A DNA stretch of 6,028 nt from an uncultured Lachnospiraceae bacterium. GTDB taxonomy: Bacteria; Bacillota; Clostridia; Lachnospirales; Lachnospiraceae. This document shows positions 1 to 5,905 of this stretch, piece by piece. The first letter of the stretch is position 1. Every line of letters starts with the position of its first letter. The position numbers were made by a program, and so were the translations under genes. The stretch spans positions 1 to 6,028 of the forward strand of contig CACZQU010000273.1 in the NCBI GenBank assembly GCA_902783305.1, given 5' to 3'. The notes under the pieces were generated by a model. It saw nothing but the letters and a program-made list of their open reading frames with translations. It was not told the origin of the DNA and did no database searches.

Positions 1-1695
1 GAAAGAAATAACATCAGAGGAGTCTGGTTCGAGGAGGACTATCTGAGAGTGTATCCGTACAACAGCTCAGCCTGCGACACGATCGGATTTACATACAGCC
101 GGGATACGGCAGACTGGGGTCTGGAGGGGTATTATAATACGACCCTTACCGGGATTGACGGAAGACAGTATGGCTATTTCAACAGCAATGCCGATGCCGA
201 GCAGACATTGATCTATCCGACGAACGGCAACAGTCTGGTGCTTTCCCTGGACATGGGAGCGCAGCAGATCGTTGAGAAATATGTGGACGGGTTTAACGAG
301 TCTACCGGCGCCAAAAATGTAGGCGTGATCGTCGAGGATCCCAAGACAGGGGAAATACTGGCCATGGACGGAGGAGATCGTTACGATCTCAACCATCCCA
401 GAGATATTGACGCGGAATTTGACACGGATGAAGAGCAGCTGAAAGCCCTGTATTCTCTCTGGAACAATTTCTGCGTTTCGGATGCCTTCGAGCCAGGATC
501 TGTGGTGAAGCCCCTGATTATGGGGGCGGCTCTGGAGAAGGGACGGATTACCACCAGCGACCATTTTGACTGCGACGGGTATGAGCTGTTTGGAGCCGGG
601 GGCAATACGATGATCAAGTGCGCGGTGTATCCGGACTCCCATGGGAAAGAGACCCTCGGAGACATCATCGCGAATTCCTGTAACGACGCCATGATGCAGA
701 TTGCCGCAAAGATGGGAGTTCCGACCTTCATCTCCGCCCAGGAGACCTATAATTTCGGTGTGAGAACGGGTATCGATCTTCCCAACGAGGGCTATGGGAT
801 CATCCACAATCAGGACACCATGGGGGAGACGGAGCTGGCCTGCTCCTCCTTTGGGCAGGGCTTCACCTGCACGATGATCCAGGAGATCAATGCCATCTGT
901 TCTGTTGTCAACGGCGGATTTTATTACCAGCCCCACCTGGTCACCGCGGTCAAGGATCCGGACGGCTCCACCATCCGGACGGTTATGCCGGCTCTGCTCA
1001 GACAGACGGTGTCCGAGAGTGTTTCCGCGGATGTGAGAAGCTATATGGAGCAGAGTGTTCTGCAGGGTACAAGCTACAAGTCCAGGGTCGCCGGCTACAG
1101 TACAGGCGGCAAGACCGGAACAGCGGAGAAGCTTCCCCGCGGAAACAAGAAGTATCTTGTCTCCTTCGTGGGCTTTGCGCCGGTGGACGACCCCAAGGTC
1201 GTCATCTATGTCGCGGTGGATGAGCCTCACGTGGAGGATCAGGCATCCAGCTCCTTCCCTCAGTATATCGCACAGGGGATCCTGAAGGAGCTCCTCCCTT
1301 ATCTGAATATCCGCCAGGACCGGACCGATGATGGTACGGTGGAGGAGACGGAGCTTTGGGAGGGCTTCAAAAACCATCTGAATATGTCCGGGAATCTTTC
1401 CCTGAACGCAAACGGCAAGCTGGTCAACGAAGAGGGAAAGCTGGTGGACTGGGATGGAAACCGCGTGGATGAAGAGGGTTATCTTCTGGACGATGACGGG
1501 ATCCATCTGGAGGATGAATACGGAAACTGGATTCTTTCGCAGAACAACGATATGGATTTCGTGTCAGGGACAGCGGGGGATCTGCCGGAAGCGATTTCCG
1601 ACACGACAATCCCGGAACCGCTTGAGGACAAGACGAAAAACGAGTGGAATAAGCAGGAGTCGGAAGGCATTACGAACGATGAGGCCGGCATATAA
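1..1695 (+). CDS. Class B penicillin-binding protein (septal transpeptidase, FtsI/PBP2B/SpoVD type), 5'-truncated by window edge
   Basis: This is a D,D-transpeptidase that crosslinks peptidoglycan outside the membrane, probably at the septum. The frame is open from base 1, and the residues before the GTG at 49 (GVWFEEDYLRVYPY) match the end of the N-terminal PBP-dimer domain. The true start and membrane anchor therefore lie upstream; 564 codons plus stop are visible. The three catalytic motifs are present: SVVK at 499-510 (nucleophile Ser), SCN at 676-684 and KTGT at 1111-1122. Flanking family motifs include FEPGSVVKP and GGKTGTAEK. The domain ends near 1310 and is followed by about 125 residues of acidic tail with short Gly-led repeats. 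No PASTA domain is seen, unlike SpoVD. The gene ends in TAA, 41 bases before mraY. The family call is firm; whether it is the vegetative or the sporulation paralogue cannot be decided here. Confidence 0.93.
   Translation, partial: ERNNIRGVWFEEDYLRVYPYNSSACDTIGFTYSRDTADWGLEGYYNTTLTGIDGRQYGYFNSNADAEQTLIYPTNGNSLVLSLDMGAQQIVEKYVDGFNESTGAKNVGVIVEDPKTGEILAMDGGDRYDLNHPRDIDAEFDTDEEQLKALYSLWNNFCVSDAFEPGSVVKPLIMGAALEKGRITTSDHFDCDGYELFGAGGNTMIKCAVYPDSHGKETLGDIIANSCNDAMMQIAAKMGVPTFISAQETYNFGVRTGIDLPNEGYGIIHNQDTMGETELACSSFGQGFTCTMIQEINAICSVVNGGFYYQPHLVTAVKDPDGSTIRTVMPALLRQTVSESVSADVRSYMEQSVLQGTSYKSRVAGYSTGGKTGTAEKLPRGNKKYLVSFVGFAPVDDPKVVIYVAVDEPHVEDQASSSFPQYIAQGILKELLPYLNIRQDRTDDGTVEETELWEGFKNHLNMSGNLSLNANGKLVNEEGKLVDWDGNRVDEEGYLLDDDGIHLEDEYGNWILSQNNDMDFVSGTAGDLPEAISDTTIPEPLEDKTKNEWNKQESEGITNDEAGI
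1390..1542 (+). repeat. Heptad-like Gly/acidic repeat in the PBP C-terminal tail
   Basis: Seven consecutive units each begin with Gly, at 1390, 1414, 1435, 1456, 1477, 1498 and 1522. They read GNLSLNAN, GKLVNEE, GKLVDWD, GNRVDEE, GYLLDDD, GIHLEDEY and GNWILSQ. Spacing is 8, 7, 7, 7, 7 and 8 codons. Position 4 is V, L or I in six of the seven units, and positions 5-7 are mostly Asp, Glu or Asn. The repeat is clear in protein but divergent in DNA, which suggests an old array. It lies after the transpeptidase domain and so, by family topology, outside the membrane. Its function is unknown; a calcium-binding or wall-interacting segment is only a guess. Confidence 0.75.
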
Positions 1696-1704
1696 GACCG
1701 GCCT
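1682..1704 (+). other. GC-rich stem-loop across the PBP stop codon
   Basis: AGGCCGG at 1682-1688 and CCGGCCT at 1698-1704 form a perfect 7-bp stem. The 9-base loop contains the TAA stop. No run of T follows, so this is not a standard intrinsic terminator. It lies 19 bases before the mraY ribosome binding site and could affect mRNA stability or reinitiation, but this is inference from structure alone. Confidence 0.45.
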
Positions 1705-1723
1705 GTCTATGCTGCATCACAGC

Positions 1724-1729
1724 AGGAGG
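1724..1729 (+). promoter_or_regulatory. Ribosome binding site of mraY
   Basis: A perfect AGGAGG lies 7 bases before the ATG at 1737 and fixes that start. The encoded N-terminus then places the conserved GQTEREEG segment at the usual distance for the family. Confidence 0.88.
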
Positions 1730-1736
1730 TGGATTC

Positions 1737-2693
1737 ATGGATCATAGCGCAATTATTCCCGCGCTGATTGCCTTTGGCATCAGCGCGGCTATAGGCCCGG
1801 TCGTCATTCCCTTTTTGCGAAGACTGAAATTCGGGCAGACGGAGAGAGAGGAGGGGGTGGCTTCCCACCTGAAAAAGGCAGGGACCCCGACCATGGGAGG
1901 AGTGATTTTCCTGGCGGCTGTGCTGGCTGCTTCGCTTTTTTACGCGGCAAGGTATCCGAATATCATCCCGGTGATGATCCTGACCTTCGGGTTTGGACTG
2001 ATCGGATTTCTGGACGATTACCTCAAGGTGGTTCTTCGGCGGTCTGACGGCCTTCTGGCCTGGCAGAAATTTCTGCTGCAGCTTCTCTTCACAGGATTGT
2101 TTGCTCTTTATCTGACCTTCCGGACCGGCCTTTCTCTGGAAATCCGGCTTCCCTTTACCGGCGGAGCGATGGCTGACCTTGGCCTGCTTACTTATCCGGT
2201 TCTGTTTTTCGCGGTGATCGGAACGGTCAATGGAGTCAATTTCACAGACGGCCTGGACGGTCTGGCTTCCACGGTGACACTGGTAACCGCCGTATTTTTT
2301 ACTGCGGCTTCCCTGATCACAGGGGACGGCGTACATCCGATTTCTTCTGCAGTGGCCGGGGGTCTGATGGGCTTTTTGCTCTATAATGCCTATCCGGCCC
2401 GGATCTTTATGGGGGATACCGGATCTCTGGCTCTGGGAGGCTTTGTCGCAGGCATGGCCTACTGTCTGAGAATGCCGCTCTTTATCCTGATCATCGGCGT
2501 GATCTATCTGGTGGAAGTACTCTCCGTGATGATTCAGGTTTCGTATTTTAAGCTGACTCACGGAAAACGGATTTTCAAAATGGCTCCGATCCATCATCAT
2601 TTTGAGCTTTGCGGATGGTCGGAGACAAGGATTGTGGCGGTTTTTGCGATCATTACGGCTGTGATGTGCCTGATCGGCCTTTTGGCGTTGTAA
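1737..2693 (+). CDS. mraY: Phospho-N-acetylmuramoyl-pentapeptide-transferase MraY
   Basis: MraY is an integral membrane enzyme that transfers phospho-MurNAc-pentapeptide from UDP to undecaprenyl phosphate, making lipid I. The 318 residues are largely hydrophobic helices, consistent with the roughly ten membrane segments of the family, and near the short end of its normal length. Signature motifs appear in order: SHLKKAGTPTMGG after the first helix; FLDDYLK with Asp93-Asp94; NFTDGLDG with Asn168, Asp171 and Asp174; FMGDTGSLALG with Asp227; and the histidine cluster APIHHHFE with His286-288. The aspartates and histidines correspond to the Mg-dependent active site known for MraY. The gene sits between the PBP and murD, as in Firmicute dcw clusters. 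No truncation or odd residue is seen. Confidence 0.97.
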   Translation: MDHSAIIPALIAFGISAAIGPVVIPFLRRLKFGQTEREEGVASHLKKAGTPTMGGVIFLAAVLAASLFYAARYPNIIPVMILTFGFGLIGFLDDYLKVVLRRSDGLLAWQKFLLQLLFTGLFALYLTFRTGLSLEIRLPFTGGAMADLGLLTYPVLFFAVIGTVNGVNFTDGLDGLASTVTLVTAVFFTAASLITGDGVHPISSAVAGGLMGFLLYNAYPARIFMGDTGSLALGGFVAGMAYCLRMPLFILIIGVIYLVEVLSVMIQVSYFKLTHGKRIFKMAPIHHHFELCGWSETRIVAVFAIITAVMCLIGLLAL

Positions 2694-2706
2694 GGAGACA
2701 ACCTAT

Positions 2707-2724
2707 GACGTCCCACAGGACGTC
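2707..2724 (+). other. Stem-loop 1 in the mraY-murD gap
   Basis: GACGTCC (2707-2713) and GGACGTC (2718-2724) form a perfect 7-bp stem with a CACA loop. It begins 14 bases after the mraY stop. No T-run follows, so it is not a canonical terminator. A role in processing or translational control is possible but unproven. Confidence 0.5.
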
Positions 2725-2737
2725 GGTAAGTCGGTTA

Positions 2738-2760
2738 TCTGCAGCAAAAGCAGCTGTAGA
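2738..2760 (+). other. Stem-loop 2 abutting the murD ribosome binding site
   Basis: TCTGCAGC (2738-2745) pairs with GCTGTAGA (2753-2760): eight pairs including one G-T wobble, with a 7-base loop AAAAGCA. The stem ends at the base just before GAGGAGG (2761-2767). It could therefore present or partly hide the murD ribosome binding site. Pairing was done by eye with no energy calculation. Confidence 0.45.
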
Positions 2761-2767
2761 GAGGAGG
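2761..2767 (+). promoter_or_regulatory. Ribosome binding site of murD
   Basis: GAGGAGG lies 8 bases before the ATG at 2776. It supports that start, which gives the expected MurD N-terminus MDLQGKRVLVYGAGRSG. The site directly follows a predicted stem-loop. Confidence 0.85.
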
Positions 2768-2775
2768 AAAAACGG

Positions 2776-4191
2776 ATGGATCTGCAGGGAAAAAGGGTGC
2801 TGGTGTATGGGGCAGGGAGAAGCGGAATGGGCGCCGTTTCGCTTCTGCTCAGCCGGAGCGCCCTTCCGGTGCTGTTTGATGAAAATGAAAGCCTGGATGA
2901 AGCCGATGTGCGGGAAAGGCTTCTGAACGAAGCTCAGGCAGATGAGGAAGCTTCGGAAACGGATCTGAAGCGTGGGGCTGATGCACTTGTGATCTGCGCC
3001 GGTAAGGTCAGCGATGAATTGCTTGACAAACTGGACATCGCGGTTCTCAGCCCCGGGGTTCCCTGTGACAAGCCTCTCGTGCAGGAGCTTTACCGCAGAG
3101 GAATTCCCGTATGGAGCGAGATCGAGCTGGCATGGAATGAAACCAGAGGAGAGACCCTGGCGATCACCGGAACCAACGGCAAGACAACGACGACAGCCCT
3201 CCTGGGAAAGATCATGGCAGATGCAAGACCATCTGTTTTTGTCGTCGGAAATATCGGGACGGCATGGACAGGGCAGGCACCGAAGACCCGCCCGGACAGC
3301 GTGACGGTGGCGGAGGTCAGCAGCTTCCAGCTCGAGACCATTCACCGCTTCCACCCGAAGATCAGCGCGATTCTGAATATCACGGAGGATCATCTGAACC
3401 GCCATCACACGATGGAGGAGTATGCCCGCGTCAAGGAGCGCATTGCCATGAACCAGGATTCCGGGGACGTATGTGTGCTGAACGCGGAGGATCCGTACCT
3501 CAGGCAGTTTGGGAAAGAACTCGAAGGCGGACCGAAGGCTGCCTGGTTTTCCAGCGCTTCTATCCTGGAGGAGGGGGCGTTTCTGAAGGACGGATGGATC
3601 ATCATCAGAGATGGTCAGAAGGAATACCCGCTTGTACGCACCCAGGAGCTGAAAATCCTCGGAACCCACAATTACGAAAATGCCATGGCAGCTGCCCTGA
3701 TGGCCTATTATGACGGCGTCCCTCTGGAAAGCATTCAAAAGAGTATGCTGGAATTCACCGCCGTTCCGCACCGGATAGAATATGTGGCGGAAAAGAGAGG
3801 TGTTGTGTATTACAACGACTCCAAGGGAACCAATCCGGATGCGGCAATCAAGGGAATTGAAGCGATGAACCGCCCGACTTATCTGATCGGAGGAGGATAC
3901 GACAAAGGGTCTTCCTATGATGAGTGGATACAGGCCTTTGGAGGGAAGGTACGTAAGCTGATTCTGATCGGCCAGACAAAGGAAAAGATCCGCGATGCGG
4001 CTCTGAAAAACGGATTTGAGGACGTCCTTTTGTGTGAGGACCTGGAGGAAGCCGTGGCGAAGTGTGCCTTACTTGCACAGCCTGGTGATGCCGTCCTGTT
4101 GTCCCCGGCCTGTGCCAGCTGGGGACAGTTCGATAATTACGAACAAAGAGGCGATCGGTTTAAAGAAATGGTAAGGGCACTGGAGGAATAG
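2776..4191 (+). CDS. murD: UDP-N-acetylmuramoyl-L-alanine--D-glutamate ligase MurD
   Basis: MurD is a cytoplasmic ATP-dependent ligase that adds D-glutamate to UDP-MurNAc-L-Ala, the step that commits the stem peptide. Of 471 residues, the N-terminal Rossmann-like domain starts KRVLVYGAGRSG and contains AVLSPGVP. The central Mur ligase domain has the ATP loop GTNGKTTT at residues 132-139 (bases 3169-3192), then EVSSFQLE and NITEDHLNRH. The C-terminal domain has YNDSKGTNPDA from residue 346, GGGYDKGSS and SPACASWGQFDNYEQRG. The last motifs separate MurD from MurC, MurE and MurF. It is slightly longer than many MurD proteins, with extra acidic residues around 40-65 of the N-terminal domain. The gap to mraY is 82 bases and to divIB 49. 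No key motif is missing. Confidence 0.97.
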   Translation: MDLQGKRVLVYGAGRSGMGAVSLLLSRSALPVLFDENESLDEADVRERLLNEAQADEEASETDLKRGADALVICAGKVSDELLDKLDIAVLSPGVPCDKPLVQELYRRGIPVWSEIELAWNETRGETLAITGTNGKTTTTALLGKIMADARPSVFVVGNIGTAWTGQAPKTRPDSVTVAEVSSFQLETIHRFHPKISAILNITEDHLNRHHTMEEYARVKERIAMNQDSGDVCVLNAEDPYLRQFGKELEGGPKAAWFSSASILEEGAFLKDGWIIIRDGQKEYPLVRTQELKILGTHNYENAMAAALMAYYDGVPLESIQKSMLEFTAVPHRIEYVAEKRGVVYYNDSKGTNPDAAIKGIEAMNRPTYLIGGGYDKGSSYDEWIQAFGGKVRKLILIGQTKEKIRDAALKNGFEDVLLCEDLEEAVAKCALLAQPGDAVLLSPACASWGQFDNYEQRGDRFKEMVRALEE

Positions 4192-4198
4192 ACTGACT

Positions 4199-4225
4199 GA
4201 ATCGTTACGCATTGCGGTATGATTC
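4199..4225 (+). other. Imperfect stem-loop in the murD-divIB gap
   Basis: Two 12-base arms surround an ATT loop at 4211-4213. The outer GAATC/GATTC and inner CGC/GCG segments pair, with one G-T pair, one T-A pair and a two-base internal mismatch between them. It starts 8 bases after the murD stop and ends 5 bases before the GGGAGG of divIB. There is no T-run, so a terminator is unlikely. It is weaker than the stems at the other junctions. Confidence 0.35.
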
Positions 4226-4230
4226 CGGCA

Positions 4231-4236
4231 GGGAGG
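4231..4236 (+). promoter_or_regulatory. Ribosome binding site of divIB
   Basis: GGGAGG stands 4 bases before the ATG at 4241, a short but workable spacing. The start is supported by the protein: a brief basic N-terminus followed directly by one membrane helix, as in DivIB/FtsQ. Confidence 0.75.
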
Positions 4237-4240
4237 AAAT

Positions 4241-5905
4241 ATGGGAAGGATTTCAGGCCTTGGGACGGTAAAAGCGGTGATCAGGATATTGACAGCCGCA
4301 CTGCTGGTGTTCGTCATTTTTGCTGCTCTGCATTTCCGCACGCAGTCTATAGAGGTCATGGGAAGCTCTCACTATTCCGAGGAGGAAATCATCGAGATGA
4401 CGCTTAAGGGACCAGCTTCTTATAATACTTTGCTGGCCCCGGTGCTTCTGGGACGGGAAAGCCCGGAGGGAATTCCTTATGTGGAAGGGATCCGGGTCTC
4501 GAGGGTGGACGCCCACTCGCTGAGAATCACAGTGAGGGAACATACGGCGATCGGATGCTTTGCTTACCTGGACAGCTACATCTATTTTGACCGGAACGGG
4601 TCGATGGTGGAAGGCAGCCGGGAACGCGATACCTCGCTCCCCTGTTTTTCGGGGATCAAAGCTGAAAGGGTGGAGCTGAACTCAAGGCTGGATATCGGGA
4701 GCAATGCGATCCTGGATTCAGCGGTGATCCTCGCTTCGGTTTTTCAGAAAGCCGGGCATCTGCCCGATGACATCCGGTATGATGAAAACCTTCGCGCTGT
4801 CCTGCAGTACGGAGATATCGAGGTGATTCTGGGAAATGAGACCTTCCTGGAGGATAAGGTGCTGCGTATTCTGGCCATCCTTCCGGAGCTGGAAGGAAAA
4901 AAGGGAACGCTGCACGCCGAGAGCGTCACGGAAAAGAACAAAAGGATCACCTTTGACCAGATCTTTACCTATGAGGACTGGCTGGGAGGCTATGAAAGCG
5001 ACGGGACCTACAATGGAGAGGGACAATACGACGCGCAGGGCAATTTTGTCGGTCCTGCTCCGAAGGGAATCCTGATTCCCTCGATCTTTTCGGTTACCGG
5101 AGAAGGCTCGGACGAACCCTTTATCGGAGGGCAGGTCAGGACCCCGGCGGAGGATGAGAAAAAAGAGGAAAAGCCTGCTCAGGATTCTCAGGAAAGCCGG
5201 ACAGGCCAGGAAACCGGGACACAGGACACGGCAGGAAACAGTACCTCTTCGGGAAACGGAAATTCCGCGTCAACGGAAAGCACAGACGCCTCGAATGCTT
5301 CCCCGGATTACTCGGCTGTCCTTGATCCAGACGGAGACGGCATTAATGATTACACAGGGGAGCTGATGACCGAGACAAATCTCCAGGATATTTCGTATCT
5401 GGATGAGGATGGAGACGGACTGAATGACTTTACCCTTCAGCCTCTGGATCTGGCCGGATTATCCTCTCCGTCCGGTACTCCCGGCGGCGCTTCCCCGGGC
5501 GGCGGTACGGACAGCAGCCTTCAGGAGGGGTACAACCAGGGAAACGGGGATGAGAATTCCGGAAACGGATATGACAGCTCCTCCAGCGGGAACTACAGCC
5601 AGGGAAACGGTGACGGAGATTCCGGAAACGGATATGACAGTTCCTACAGCGGGAGCTACAGCCAGGGAAACGGTGACGGAGATTCCGGAAACGGATATGA
5701 CAACTCCTACGGCGGGAGCTATGACCAGGAAAACGGAGACGATAATTCCGGAAGCGGATATGACAGCTCCTACGGCGGGGGCTACGACCAGGAAAACGGA
5801 GATGAGAGTTCCGGAAGCAGATATGACAGCACCTACGACGAGGATGACAACTCAGCCTATACGGACTACGGCCAGGATGACTACCTGGAGGAAGATGAGT
5901 GGTGA
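4241..5905 (+). CDS. divIB: Cell division protein DivIB/FtsQ with a long acidic repeat-bearing C-terminal extension
   Basis: DivIB/FtsQ is a bitopic divisome scaffold that works with FtsL, DivIC and the septal PBP. Residues 1-15 are a short basic cytoplasmic end and about 16-31 a single membrane helix. A POTRA-type domain starts at FRTQSIEVMGSS (about 33-100), and the beta domain follows to about 238, with SYIYFDRNGSMV, LPCFSGI and LEGKKGTLHAES typical of clostridial FtsQ. The family is usually about 250-300 residues, but this protein has 554. The extra part contains a Gly/Tyr segment (250-272), a Lys/Glu/Gln/Ser/Thr linker (about 300-353), two Asp loops (362-370 and 388-396), five 21-residue repeats (430-534) and an acidic end, DDYLEEDEW. 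By topology all of this is outside the membrane. The frame is intact through the repeats. The family call rests on the core; the tail matches no domain I can name with certainty. Confidence 0.9.
   Translation: MGRISGLGTVKAVIRILTAALLVFVIFAALHFRTQSIEVMGSSHYSEEEIIEMTLKGPASYNTLLAPVLLGRESPEGIPYVEGIRVSRVDAHSLRITVREHTAIGCFAYLDSYIYFDRNGSMVEGSRERDTSLPCFSGIKAERVELNSRLDIGSNAILDSAVILASVFQKAGHLPDDIRYDENLRAVLQYGDIEVILGNETFLEDKVLRILAILPELEGKKGTLHAESVTEKNKRITFDQIFTYEDWLGGYESDGTYNGEGQYDAQGNFVGPAPKGILIPSIFSVTGEGSDEPFIGGQVRTPAEDEKKEEKPAQDSQESRTGQETGTQDTAGNSTSSGNGNSASTESTDASNASPDYSAVLDPDGDGINDYTGELMTETNLQDISYLDEDGDGLNDFTLQPLDLAGLSSPSGTPGGASPGGGTDSSLQEGYNQGNGDENSGNGYDSSSSGNYSQGNGDGDSGNGYDSSYSGSYSQGNGDGDSGNGYDNSYGGSYDQENGDDNSGSGYDSSYGGGYDQENGDESSGSRYDSTYDEDDNSAYTDYGQDDYLEEDEW
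5324..5428 (+). repeat. Pair of Asp-rich calcium-loop-like motifs in DivIB
   Basis: Two nine-residue motifs, DPDGDGIND (5324-5350) and DEDGDGLND (5402-5428), follow the pattern D-x-D-G-D-G-[IL]-N-D and are 26 residues apart. They are followed by Tyr-Thr and Phe-Thr respectively. This spacing of aspartates resembles the calcium-binding loops of thrombospondin type 3 and dockerin or EF-hand-like repeats. Calcium binding is inferred from pattern only. Confidence 0.6.
5528..5842 (+). repeat. 63-bp tandem repeat, five copies, within divIB
   Basis: Five in-frame 63-bp units lie at 5528-5590, 5591-5653, 5654-5716, 5717-5779 and 5780-5842. Each encodes 21 residues on the plan xYxQxNGDxxSGxxYDSxxxx. 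Units 2 and 3 differ at only four bases, while the outer units are more diverged, so the middle of the array looks like the most recent duplication. Because 63 is a multiple of three, changes in copy number keep the frame. The product is rich in Gly, Ser, Tyr, Asp and Asn and probably disordered. Confidence 0.93.

Noticed and set aside
49..51. GTG at 49 as the start of the PBP gene
   Set aside because: The frame is open to base 1 and the preceding residues match the family, so the gene is cut by the window edge. No ribosome site fits a start there.
67..1506. A 479-codon open frame on the minus strand opposite the PBP gene
   Set aside because: The plus-strand frame has unmistakable transpeptidase motifs. 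The antisense product shows no recognisable family, and long antisense frames are expected from codon bias in this composition.
1682..1704. Intrinsic terminator after the PBP gene
   Set aside because: The stem is good but no T-run follows, and mraY begins immediately with a strong ribosome site.
1707..2600. A 297-codon minus-strand frame opposite mraY
   Set aside because: It is the mirror of a strongly conserved mraY. Its product is a polar, low-information sequence with no motif.
2653..3771. A 372-codon minus-strand frame opposite murD
   Set aside because: It overlaps nearly all the conserved murD motifs on the other strand and has no recognisable domain.
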